From Microlunatus speluncae (GTDB lineage: Bacteria > Actinomycetota > Actinomycetes > Propionibacteriales > Propionibacteriaceae), in assembly GCF_009299835.1 (NCBI RefSeq), contig NZ_VKCZ01000021.1:326627-390626 (forward strand): DNA of 64,000 bases. Reading direction: 5' to 3'. The notes beneath the pieces are model-generated. The model had not been told where the DNA came from. It did no database searches and saw only the letters and a list, made by a program, of their open reading frames with translations. This document shows positions 1 to 7,254 of the stretch, in pieces. Both the position numbers and the translations under genes were made by a program. Numbering within the stretch: position 1 is the first letter of the stretch; each line of letters opens with the position of its first letter.

Positions 1-40
1 GGAAGAACGGACCTTGATCAATTGGCGCATCCGTCCTGCC

Positions 41-60
41 CTTCGACAGGCTCAGGGAAC
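41..60 (+). repeat. Repeat A, single copy
   Basis: An exact copy of CTTCGACAGGCTCAGGGAAC followed by GGAACAA. It is the first of about a dozen copies in the window. This dispersed palindrome-associated sequence is familiar from many high-GC genomes; its function is not known to me. It can pair with the inverted copy at 108-127. Confidence 0.85.
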
Positions 61-97
61 GGAACAAACGCTCATGATCAACTCCACGCCCAACAAC

Positions 98-638
98 CGC
101 TTGTTCCGTTCCCTGAGCCTGTCGAAGGGCAAGCCCGGCGGGTGCTTCTCTCCCGGGGCTGTCGGCATAACGGCCTCAAAGACGCGCCAAGGACGGATGG
201 GGTGACGCGACCGGCAGGAATCTCGGCCGGCCACCGGTTAGGCGCTGGGGTCGGTGCGCTCCTCGAGTGGACGCTTTGGCCGCGGATCTACGCCGGGAAG
301 CTGGCCAACCAGTCCACTCGCTGCACACCGGCGGGCGACCTCGTTCCGAACGGCCCTTCAGCCGCAGCCATGGGGGCCGGTTCGGCGCCACTTGCGGAGC
401 GGCAACCCGACCATCGGTCTGGCAGCCATCGAGCTCGGCCACGCACCACGCCGACTCGAGGCTTTGTTCGTTCCCGTTCCCGGATCCACCGCTGAACTCG
501 GTGCCCAGCCGAGATTCCTGCCGATCGCGTCACCCTGTCGGTCCTTGGCGCGTCTTTGAGGCCGTTAGGCCGACAGCCCCGGGGAGAGAAGCACCCGCCG
601 GGCTTGCCCTTCGACAGGCTCAGGGAACGGAACAAGCG
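98..638. repeat. Composite inverted repeat element (repeat A + repeat B arms)
   Basis: The left arm (98-226) and right arm (509-638) are imperfect inverted copies about 130 bp long. From outside inwards each arm has repeat A (108-127 reverse, 609-628 forward), a GC-rich spacer, and repeat B, AAAGACGCGCCAAGGAC (178-203 forward, 532-557 reverse). Between the arms lie about 280 bp with the GAGTGGAC hairpin and no gene. The same order of modules recurs at 20041-20360 and 55632-55919. There is no transposase and no evident target duplication, so mobility is not shown. Confidence 0.75.
264..320. repeat. GAGTGGAC hairpin, copy 1
   Basis: CGAGTGGACGCTTTGGCC at 264-281 is mirrored, with a few mismatches, at 303-320. 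A near-identical element with perfect arms is at 27197-27253. Its position inside the composite repeat suggests a module of the same repeat family. Confidence 0.65.
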
Positions 639-700
639 ATCGCCTTCTCAGGCCGGAACAAGGGGATGCGATACCGCAGTTCCATGATCATCGGCGGATC

Positions 701-720
701 CAGGTTCAGGGAACGAACAA
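701..720 (+). repeat. Degenerate repeat A copy
   Basis: CAGGTTCAGGGAACGAACAA keeps the right half of repeat A (TCAGGGAACG..ACAA) with changes in the left half. It probably is a decayed copy. Confidence 0.5.
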
Positions 721-814
721 GCCTTCGTGATCAGCTAAGCGCTCGGTTTGGCAGTCGGCAAGATCAGGGTTCCGCTCGGCTGAGGCGGTTAAAAAACGGG
801 CAACGCAAAAGGGA

Positions 815-951
815 GCGGGGACTGTTGGGGGTCTGTACGCGGGCGTGGACGGGCCTGGCGGGAGCACGCGGACGCTCAGACTGCGGCAGCGGCACCCATA
901 CTGGCCCGCGGGCGGATGGTTGCCCGCGTACAGACCCCCAACAGTCCCCGC
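815..951. repeat. Perfect 30-bp inverted repeat around a 77-nt centre
   Basis: Bases 815-844 are the exact reverse complement of 922-951, with 77 bases between. The arms contain GTTGGGGGTCTGTACGCGGG. The element begins 20 bp beyond the stop codon of the NagZ-like gene, so it would be transcribed in that gene's 3' end. There is no T-run typical of an intrinsic terminator. It could be a terminator, an RNA-processing signal or a small mobile palindrome; nothing here decides between these. Confidence 0.8.
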
Positions 952-971
952 GGGATGCCACCCCGATCAGA

Positions 972-2198
972 TCAGGGACTACACGAGGCCAACCCGTGAC
1001 GAGACTTGAGAGCAACGACCCGAGTCGCAGATTCAGTGATACGCGCATCGAAGGACTTGTCGGATTCGGCCTTGTCCTCCAAGGCTTCGGCCATGTCCTC
1101 GGCGTCGTCGGCGGCGCCGATGATCATCAGGTCTCCGCCGGCGGAGATGAAGCTGGTGGCGCGCTTCTCGGGGGAGAGGTCGGAGACTCCCTTGGCGGCG
1201 AGGTCGTCGGAGATCACGACGCCGTCGAAGTTGAGGCCTTCGCGGATCAGGCCGGTAATGATCTTCTTCGAGAAGACGGCCTGGTGATCGGGATCGATCT
1301 TGGAGTAGTAGGCGTTGGCGGCCATGATCATGTCGGCGCCGGCGTCGATTCCGGCGCGGAAGGCGGCGAAGCCGGGGTCGTCCTCGTCGGTGGTCGAGTC
1401 GGTCACCCGGTCGGTGAAGTCGGTGTTGCCACGGACCTTGCCCAGGCCGGGGAAGTGTTTCAGTGAGGTGGCGATGCCAGCCTTGTCCATACCTTCGACG
1501 AACGCGGCGACCTTCTGTCCGACCTTCTCGGGATCGGAGCCGTAACCGCGGTCCAGGCCGGCGATGGGTTCGTTGACGTCCTCGAGGCTCTTCGGCACGA
1601 CGTCGGCGACCGGGGCCAGGTTGGCGTCGATGCCCGCCTTCTTCAGCTGTTCACCCCAGTTTTCGGCGTCGCCGCGCAGCTCGGAATCGGAGAGCTCGGC
1701 CTGCTCCTCGGCCGACGGCATGTCGTCGAAGCCGCTGCCGGAGAGGCGCTGCACCTGGCCGCCCTCCTGGTCGGCGGCGAGCAGGACGCCGATGCCGGAC
1801 GGAGTCTTGATCGCCGCCCGGGCGTCGTCGGTGACCGCCTTGATCGCTCGGCGGCCACTGTCGGTGTTGCCCAGCAGCAGCACCGAGCCGGCGCGCACCT
1901 CGGCCAGCGTGTCCGCGGTGGACGAGCTGAGCCCGGACGAGTCGATCGCCACCATCAGCAGCTGGCCGATCCGCTCCTCACGGTTCAGACCCGCCACCAC
2001 CGAGGCGCAGGTGGCCGCGGTCGGCGTCGGCGTACCCGATGGAGTGGGTGATTCCGGGATCGGGCTGTCCGGCGGGCTCGAGGCCGAGGTCGGCGTCGGC
2101 GAGGAGACCGGCGGGGCGTTGCCGCAGCCGGCGAGCAGGGCCAGGGCGGTGAGGGCGGCGAAGACGGAGGCCGGTCCGCGGCCGGCGATGCGAGTCAC
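972..2198 (-). CDS. Glycoside hydrolase family 3 lipoprotein, NagZ/LpqI-like
   Basis: A 408-residue protein with a lipoprotein signal (LLAGC, Cys25), a Ser/Pro/Thr-rich linker to about residue 65, then a GH3 N-terminal barrel. Family marks are DQEGGQVQR near 143-151, the KHFPGLG motif at 247-253, and VVISDDL near 327-333 carrying the expected Asp nucleophile. GH3 beta-N-acetylglucosaminidases of this type recycle or trim peptidoglycan sugars; this copy would sit on the outer face of the membrane. The usual PGHG is PGLG, as I recall for actinobacterial lipoprotein members. The start is a GTG; the Shine-Dalgarno sequence is weak. The gene stands alone between a repeat region and the HTH gene. 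Confidence 0.88.
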   Translation of the reverse strand: MTRIAGRGPASVFAALTALALLAGCGNAPPVSSPTPTSASSPPDSPIPESPTPSGTPTPTAATCASVVAGLNREERIGQLLMVAIDSSGLSSSTADTLAEVRAGSVLLLGNTDSGRRAIKAVTDDARAAIKTPSGIGVLLAADQEGGQVQRLSGSGFDDMPSAEEQAELSDSELRGDAENWGEQLKKAGIDANLAPVADVVPKSLEDVNEPIAGLDRGYGSDPEKVGQKVAAFVEGMDKAGIATSLKHFPGLGKVRGNTDFTDRVTDSTTDEDDPGFAAFRAGIDAGADMIMAANAYYSKIDPDHQAVFSKKIITGLIREGLNFDGVVISDDLAAKGVSDLSPEKRATSFISAGGDLMIIGAADDAEDMAEALEDKAESDKSFDARITESATRVVALKSRHGLASCSP

Positions 2199-2248
2199 GA
2201 GCCCACCCTACGGAGGTCCGCGGCTTCGATCGCCGAGGCGAGCCGCGA

Positions 2249-2797
2249 TCAGTCGCCGGGCAGCATGATCGTGGACAACATGAAGCGCCGCTTCGGCTCG
2301 TCCGCGGCATCGTCGTTGCCCGCAGGACGTTCACCGGGTTCGAGGAACGGGGTGAGCAGCGCGGCCATCCCGGCCCCCAGCTCGGCGAGCTCGGCCTCGG
2401 TCAGATAGAGCGCCGCCTGGGTGAAGCTGAGGTGATCGGCCTCCGGATCGATCCGGTCCCGGCCGAGATAGCGCTCGAAATCGGCGAGCAAACCGGCCGC
2501 GTAGGCGGTGAAGGCCGTCCGCAACTGTTCCGGACCCAATTCGCCCGAGTCGGAGATCGTCGGACGTTCCATCCGCAGCGCGTACGTCCGCTCGACCGTG
2601 CCCCGGACCCGGCGCTCGGCCACGACGTGCAGCACCTCGGCCTCGGCCAGGATCGCCACCTGGCGATAGAGCGTGGTGACCGGGATGTCGGCCAGCCGCT
2701 CGCGCAGCCCGGACGTCGTCAGCTCCCGGCCCATCAGCGCCTGGATGATCCGCCAGCGAATCGGGTGCAGCACCAGGTCAGCCCTCGACTCTTCCAC
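2249..2797 (-). CDS. Winged-helix (ArsR-like) transcriptional regulator
   Basis: A 182-residue protein whose first 80 residues form a winged helix (HPIRWRIIQALMGRELTTSGL, then VTTLYRQVAILAEAEVL). The C-terminal half is helical and probably dimerises or binds a ligand. It is divergent from an ABC exporter operon starting 54 bp away. The shared gap holds a 12-bp inverted repeat, so it most likely controls that exporter and itself. No metal-binding Cys cluster of classical ArsR sensors is visible. The inducing signal is unknown. Confidence 0.8.
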   Translation of the reverse strand: MEESRADLVLHPIRWRIIQALMGRELTTSGLRERLADIPVTTLYRQVAILAEAEVLHVVAERRVRGTVERTYALRMERPTISDSGELGPEQLRTAFTAYAAGLLADFERYLGRDRIDPEADHLSFTQAALYLTEAELAELGAGMAALLTPFLEPGERPAGNDDAADEPKRRFMLSTIMLPGD

Positions 2798-2805
2798 CCG
2801 GCCAG

Positions 2806-2845
2806 TATTGCCAAGTTGAGATTATTTCCATACTTGGTAATAATT
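2806..2845. promoter_or_regulatory. Operator and promoter between the HTH gene and the ABC exporter
   Basis: TATTGCCAAGTT (2806-2817) and TACTTGGTAATA (2831-2842) are near-perfect inverted copies. They overlap a plausible promoter for the ABC genes: TTGAGA at 2816-2821 and an AT-rich -10 around 2838-2845. The exporter ATG at 2852 is so close that the mRNA is probably leaderless. The probable binder is the divergent winged-helix protein. Confidence 0.65.
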
Positions 2846-2851
2846 CCATAC

Positions 2852-3841
2852 ATGAACACAATCGCATCGGCGCTCGAGCTCGACCAGGGCGGCATCGTCG
2901 TCCGCGGCCTGACCAAGCGGTTCGGGTCGGTGTCCGCGGTCGACGACCTCAGCTTCGACGCGCGGCCGGGACAGGTGACCGGATTCCTCGGGCCGAACGG
3001 CTCCGGCAAATCGACGACCCTGCGGATGGTCCTCGGTTTGGTCCGGCCCGATGCCGGCGCGGCCACCCTCGGTGGCCGGGCCTATCGCGACCTGGCCCGG
3101 CCGACTGCGACGGCCGGAGCCGTGCTCGATCCGAACATCTCCCACCCCGCCTGCACCGGCTGGGACCACCTGATGATCTACGCCCGGATGAGCGGGCACG
3201 GCCGGAGCCGGGTCGCGGCCGTGGTCGACGAGCTGGAGCTCGGAGAGTTCGTCCGGCGCCGGACCGGCGGCTACTCCACCGGGATGCGGCAGCGGCTCAA
3301 CCTGGCCACCGCTCTGCTCGGCGACCCGGCGATCCTGATCTTGGACGAGCCGTCCAACGGGCTGGATCCGCAGGGCATCGCCTGGCTCCGCCGGCTGCTC
3401 CGCCGCCTCGCCGCGGAGGGCCGCACGATCCTGATCTCCAGCCACGTGCTGAGCGAGGTGCAGCAGATCGTGGATCAGGTGATCATGATCAAGGAGGGCC
3501 GACTGGTCGGGGCCGGCACCATGATCGAGTTGACCGGTCGACTGCTGCCCGCGGTCGAGGTCCGGACCCCCGTCGCCGCCCGGCTGATCGAGGTCGTGAC
3601 GGCGGAGCACGGCTCGGACCCGCAACTCGAGCTGCGGCCCGGGCCGACGCCGGACCGGCTGACGCTGCGCGGCCTGGACAACGAGCGGCTGGCCCGGCTG
3701 GCCCTGCGGCACGGGTTGCTGATCACCGAACTGACCAGCCGGCCGCCGAGCCTCGAGCAGCTCTTCCTCGACCTGACCACCGAGCCCGCCGGACCGGAGA
3801 CCACAGTGACCACACCCCTGCAGAGCGGAGTGCCAGCATGA
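2852..3841 (+). CDS. ABC transporter ATP-binding protein
   Basis: A 329-residue ATPase with Walker A GPNGSGKST (47-55), the signature region YSTGMRQRLNLA, Walker B ILILDEPSNGLD and the switch histidine in SSHVLSEV. The C-terminal 90 residues are a variable domain common in drug or peptide exporters of the ABC-2 type. The ATG at 2852 is chosen because it lies right after the promoter; the longer open frame upstream runs antisense through the regulator gene. Its TGA overlaps the permease ATG (ATGA). Substrate unknown. Confidence 0.92.
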   Translation: MNTIASALELDQGGIVVRGLTKRFGSVSAVDDLSFDARPGQVTGFLGPNGSGKSTTLRMVLGLVRPDAGAATLGGRAYRDLARPTATAGAVLDPNISHPACTGWDHLMIYARMSGHGRSRVAAVVDELELGEFVRRRTGGYSTGMRQRLNLATALLGDPAILILDEPSNGLDPQGIAWLRRLLRRLAAEGRTILISSHVLSEVQQIVDQVIMIKEGRLVGAGTMIELTGRLLPAVEVRTPVAARLIEVVTAEHGSDPQLELRPGPTPDRLTLRGLDNERLARLALRHGLLITELTSRPPSLEQLFLDLTTEPAGPETTVTTPLQSGVPA

Positions 3842-4632
3842 TCAACTTGATCGCCGCCGAGATCCGGCGCCTGACCTCGACCCGGCTCTGGCTGCTGGCG
3901 CTGATCCTGGCCGTCACCTTCGGCGGTGGCATCGTCGCCCTGATCGCCCTGATCGGCCCGCACAACCTGCAGCCGCCACTGCCCGGCCTGGACACCCGGA
4001 TCGGGGCGTCGACGATCCTCGGCCTGATCAGTATCACGATCTTCATCCCCGCCGTGTTCGGTACGGCAGCGGTGACCGGCGAATACCGGCACCGGACGAT
4101 CACCCCGACCTTCCTGGCCGTGCCGCGCCGGTGGCGGATCCTGGTCGCGAAGTTGATCACCTTCGGCCTCGGCGGCCTCGGCTACGGCGCCGTGTCCGGC
4201 GGCGTCGCCGTGATCGGCCTGCTGGCCGCGGCCGGGTTGCACCGGACCCCGCTCGGGCTCGGCGCCGGCGATCTGGCCGGGTTCTTGATCCGGGTGATGC
4301 TGACCAGTGCGATCTACACCCTGATCGGGGTCGCGGTCGGCGCCCTGATCCGCAACCAGGTGCTCGCCGTCCTCGCCGTGCTGGGCTACTTCTACTTCCT
4401 GGAGATGTTGTTGATGATCATCCCCGGCGTGAACGCCCTCTATCCGTTCCTGCCCGGCGGCGCGACGTCGTCGCTGATCGGCTTCAGCTACCTGACCGAT
4501 CAGCTCGGCGCTCAGCTGGGCTGGGTGACCCCGCTGTTGCCACCGATCGGCGCCGCCCTGGTGCTGCTCGGCTACGCGGCCGCGGCGTCCGTCGCCGCCG
4601 TCGCCCTGCCGCTGCGCCGCGACATCACCTGA
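3838..4632 (+). CDS. ABC-2 type permease
   Basis: A 264-residue membrane protein with about six hydrophobic segments: the first near residues 17-36, the second near 58-77, then four from about 105 to the end. The cytoplasmic GEYRHRTITPTFLAVPRRWR segment between the second and third is typical of ABC-2 permeases. It is translationally coupled to the ATPase (ATGA overlap) and together they form a simple exporter. What is exported cannot be read from sequence. Confidence 0.88.
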   Translation: MINLIAAEIRRLTSTRLWLLALILAVTFGGGIVALIALIGPHNLQPPLPGLDTRIGASTILGLISITIFIPAVFGTAAVTGEYRHRTITPTFLAVPRRWRILVAKLITFGLGGLGYGAVSGGVAVIGLLAAAGLHRTPLGLGAGDLAGFLIRVMLTSAIYTLIGVAVGALIRNQVLAVLAVLGYFYFLEMLLMIIPGVNALYPFLPGGATSSLIGFSYLTDQLGAQLGWVTPLLPPIGAALVLLGYAAAASVAAVALPLRRDIT

Positions 4633-4755
4633 CCCCGCGCCGCCGTACCGGATCCCACAGTTCGGGCCGGGCGGCGACCGAGGGCGTACCGCTCACTTAC
4701 GCTTCTCCCGACGTCACCACCGTGCCGTCGGAGAAGCTGAGACCTGGAGGATCCC

Positions 4756-5343
4756 ATGTCGAGCATCACCAGCGTCGGTCCGCGCACCCTGGCCGACGCC
4801 CTTCCCGGCGGACTGGTCCGCAACATCGCGCTGATCGCCGGCTCGGCCCTCTTCGTCGGGTTGACCGCGCAGGTGAAGATCGTCCTGCCGTTCACTCCGG
4901 TGCCGCTGACCCTGACCACCTTCGCCGTGCTGCTCTGCGGCGCCGTCCTCGGCGGCAACCGGGCAGCCCTGTCGCTCGGCCTCTACGCCGCGCTCGGGAT
5001 CGCCGGCGTGCCGTGGTTCTCCGGCCAGACCAGCGGCTGGTGGTTCGCCTCGTTCGGCTACATCCTCGGCTACGTCGCGGCCGCCTACCTGGTCGGCCGG
5101 CTGGCCGAACGCGGCGGCGACCGGACTCCGCTCCGCACGGCCGGGCTGATGGTGCTCGGCAACCTGGCCATCTATGCCGCCGGGGTGCCGTGGCTGATGG
5201 CCTTCCTCGGCGCCGACCTGGGCCAGGGACTGCTGCTCGGCGTGATCCCGTTCCTGATCGGCGACGCCATCAAGGTGGCGCTCGCGGCCGGGCTGCTGCC
5301 GGCGACGTGGGCGCTGGTCCGTCGCGGCGGCAAGGACCGCTGA
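4756..5343 (+). CDS. bioY: Biotin transporter BioY (ECF substrate-binding subunit)
   Basis: A 195-residue integral membrane protein with about six membrane segments. It shows BioY hallmarks: VKIVLPFTPVPLTLTTFAVLL near 33-55, YAALGIAGVPWF, and the GYILGYVAAAYLVGRLAE segment. BioY captures biotin, alone or with energy-coupling-factor ATPases; no bioM/bioN neighbours are present, so it works alone or shares an ECF module encoded elsewhere. The start is set by GGAGG six bases upstream of the ATG. No biotin operator was recognised in the 123-bp upstream gap. Confidence 0.95.
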   Translation: MSSITSVGPRTLADALPGGLVRNIALIAGSALFVGLTAQVKIVLPFTPVPLTLTTFAVLLCGAVLGGNRAALSLGLYAALGIAGVPWFSGQTSGWWFASFGYILGYVAAAYLVGRLAERGGDRTPLRTAGLMVLGNLAIYAAGVPWLMAFLGADLGQGLLLGVIPFLIGDAIKVALAAGLLPATWALVRRGGKDR

Positions 5344-5470
5344 CGGGCCGATTTTTCCGTACGTTTCCGGAGTGCGAGAGCCGGCTTCGGCGATCCGGAT
5401 TTCGGTCGCCGGGTGATGTGACCGTCGCCACCCCACCCGCGCCGAGTCGAGCCGATGGGGCCTCCCCCGG

Positions 5471-5476
5471 TAGACT
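5471..5476 (+). promoter_or_regulatory. Putative -10 box (TAGACT) upstream of the glycosyltransferase
   Basis: TAGACT matches the actinobacterial -10 consensus TAnnnT. Transcription would start near 5483. No good -35 is seen. A GTG at 5486 could start an N-terminally extended glycosyltransferase from a nearly leaderless message, or the stretch could be a 5' untranslated leader. Confidence 0.45.
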
Positions 5477-5540
5477 TGACCGTCCGTGTATGCGGGCCAC
5501 CGACTCTGGGTACAGAGAGTCTGGATCGACAGGAAGTTGC

Positions 5541-5612
5541 GTGAGCGTCGTCAGCACGTCCCGGACGGAGCGCGGACGCAGCACAGGAAAGCAGGCACGA
5601 ACACCCCGATGA
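5541..5612 (+). CDS. Possible 23-residue leader peptide
   Basis: A short frame starting with GTG, preceded by AGGAAG at four-base spacing, and ending in a TGA that overlaps the glycosyltransferase ATG (ATGA). The peptide is rich in Ser, Thr and Arg (TSRTERGRSTGKQARTPR). The good ribosome site and coupled stop argue that ribosomes may enter here and continue into the next gene. It could equally be chance, or bypassed if the downstream gene starts at 5486. Confidence 0.3.
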   Translation: MSVVSTSRTERGRSTGKQARTPR

Positions 5613-7177
5613 CCGTCGAAAGCTATCGCACCAGCACCGGAACCCCGTGCCTGTCCCTGAGCCAGTTCCGGATCCGCCGGCTGCTGGAATCACTGCCGGG
5701 CGTGATGGTGTGGCTGACCCTCGCCACTCCGTTCGTGCTGATAGCGCAGGTGCCGCACATCGCGCACTGGCTGCTGCCGCTCTACGTCATGTACTGGATG
5801 ATCCAGTACGCCAACCTCGCCGTCCGTCAGGTCTGGGAGTTCACCCGGATGCGGCTGCGCCGCCGGGTCGACTGGCTCGCCCGGACCAGGGCCAACCACG
5901 GCGAGGACCTGGACCAGGTGCACCACCTGGTCGTCTTCCCGACCTACAGCGAGTCGGCCGACATCCTGCACCAGTCGATCGGCGCGATCGAGGACGCCAA
6001 CTACGACCCGCGCAAGATCAGCGTCTGCGTCACCTTCGAGGAGCGCTCGCCGGTCTGGACCCCGGCCGCGATCGCCGAGCTGGAGGCCCGGTTCAGCGGA
6101 TCGTTCGCCCGATTCCTGACCACCCGGCACCCGGACGGACTGCCGGGCGAGGAGCGGGTCAAGGGCGCCAACCTGACCTGGGGTGCGCAGTACGCCCGCG
6201 ACATCCTGCATCAGGAGGGCTTCACCGACGATCAGGTGATCGTCTCCGCCTTCGACGCCGACACCCGGGCCAGCCGCGACTACTTCGCCGCCCTCGCCGA
6301 CACGCACCTGAGCAACCCGAACCGGGACTACGACGCCTACCAGCCGATCCTGCTGTTCCACAACAACGTCTGGGACGTGCCGATCGCGTCGCGGATCGTC
6401 GGCTCGATCGCCACCTTCTGGACCATGGTCGACTCGACCCAGCCGCACCGGATGAAGATCTTCTCCTCGCACGCGATGGGGATGACCGCGCTGGTCAACG
6501 TCGGCTACTGGTGCAAGACGGTGATCCCGGACGACTCGCGGCAGTACTGGCGGATGTTCTTCGCCTTCGACGGCCGCACCATCGTCCGGCCGTTGCACAC
6601 CCCGGTCTATCTGGACGCGGTGCAGGCGGAGTCGTACGGCAAGTCGCTCAAGGAGCAGTATCTGCAGCTGCGGCGCTGGTCGTACGGGGTGATCGACTTC
6701 ACCTACATCGCCGAGCAGAGCCTGACCTCGCCCAAGATCAGCTTCTGGTTCAAGGCGGTCCAGCTGAGCCGGCAATACCTGCAGTTCCAGTTCTGGGCCA
6801 CCACGCCGTTGATGCTGCTGGTCATTCCGCGGTTGGTCGGCGAGCTGCACGCTCCGTCGTACGACTTCGTCGCGATCGTGATCAGTTCGACGCTGACGGC
6901 CGTCTCCAACGTCATGTCCACCGTGGTGCTGCCGGTCGGCCTGGCCGTGTCCATCGCCGTGGCGACCCTGCTGTTGCCCAAGCGCCCGGCGCACCTGCCG
7001 TGGTGGTGGACGCTCAAGGTGATCGCCGAATGGCTGCTGATGCCGATCATCGTGCCGCTGTTCATCTGCTTCCCGGCGATCGACGCCCAGACCCGGTTGA
7101 TCTTCCGCCGCTACCTCGGCTTCCGGGTCACGGTGAAGGAACGTACCTCCATCCCGGCCGGCTCCAAGGTCGCCTGA
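5609..7177 (+). CDS. Membrane-bound family 2 glycosyltransferase
   Basis: A 522-residue protein. Two N-terminal membrane segments (about 32-75) are followed by a cytosolic GT2 domain with HHLVVFPTYSES, the metal-binding FDADTR (D-x-D) and the processive-type QLRRW motif (QxxRW). Three or four membrane segments follow near the C terminus. This layout belongs to enzymes that polymerise or extrude polysaccharide; the sugar and acceptor are unknown. The ATG at 5609 is preferred because homologous sequence starts shortly after it; an in-frame GTG at 5486 would add 41 low-complexity residues. No cluster of polysaccharide genes surrounds it. Confidence 0.85.
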   Translation: MTVESYRTSTGTPCLSLSQFRIRRLLESLPGVMVWLTLATPFVLIAQVPHIAHWLLPLYVMYWMIQYANLAVRQVWEFTRMRLRRRVDWLARTRANHGEDLDQVHHLVVFPTYSESADILHQSIGAIEDANYDPRKISVCVTFEERSPVWTPAAIAELEARFSGSFARFLTTRHPDGLPGEERVKGANLTWGAQYARDILHQEGFTDDQVIVSAFDADTRASRDYFAALADTHLSNPNRDYDAYQPILLFHNNVWDVPIASRIVGSIATFWTMVDSTQPHRMKIFSSHAMGMTALVNVGYWCKTVIPDDSRQYWRMFFAFDGRTIVRPLHTPVYLDAVQAESYGKSLKEQYLQLRRWSYGVIDFTYIAEQSLTSPKISFWFKAVQLSRQYLQFQFWATTPLMLLVIPRLVGELHAPSYDFVAIVISSTLTAVSNVMSTVVLPVGLAVSIAVATLLLPKRPAHLPWWWTLKVIAEWLLMPIIVPLFICFPAIDAQTRLIFRRYLGFRVTVKERTSIPAGSKVA

Positions 7178-7196
7178 ACCACACCCGGGACGCGAG

Positions 7197-7228
7197 TCGG
7201 GGAGCCGCCCTGGTGGGCGACTCCCCGA
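7197..7228. terminator. Bidirectional hairpin terminator
   Basis: TCGGGGAG-CGCCC pairs with GGGCG-CTCCCCGA around a short TGGT loop. It lies between the stop codons of the convergent glycosyltransferase (7177) and MFS gene (7255). No T-tract follows, which is usual for actinobacterial terminators. Confidence 0.75.
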
Positions 7229-7254
7229 TTCCCTCGGTGAAGGTCTGGCGGTGA

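Larger units (their letters stand above)
1..971. other. Gene-free repeat-rich region at the left edge
   Basis: No ORF here looks like a known protein. The open frames translate repeat sequence and give the low-complexity Arg/Pro/Gly-rich peptides typical of high-GC shadow frames. The region contains a single repeat-A copy (41-60), a nested inverted repeat (98-638), a GAGTGGAC hairpin (264-320), a degenerate repeat-A copy (701-720) and a perfect 30-bp inverted repeat (815-951). It lies downstream of the minus-strand NagZ-like gene, so part of it may be 3' untranslated sequence. A gene to the left could also end here, but no part of it is visible. Confidence 0.7.

Noticed and set aside
22..205. 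Short frames with FPEPVEG or RQAQGTEQ peptides near position 100 and elsewhere
   Set aside because: These peptides are translations of repeat A in its different frames and appear wherever the repeat does; outside pabAB they are not part of a supported gene.
267..1466. A 399-codon plus-strand frame at the left edge
   Set aside because: It reads through repeats and then antisense to the NagZ-like gene, with no recognisable domain or ribosome site.
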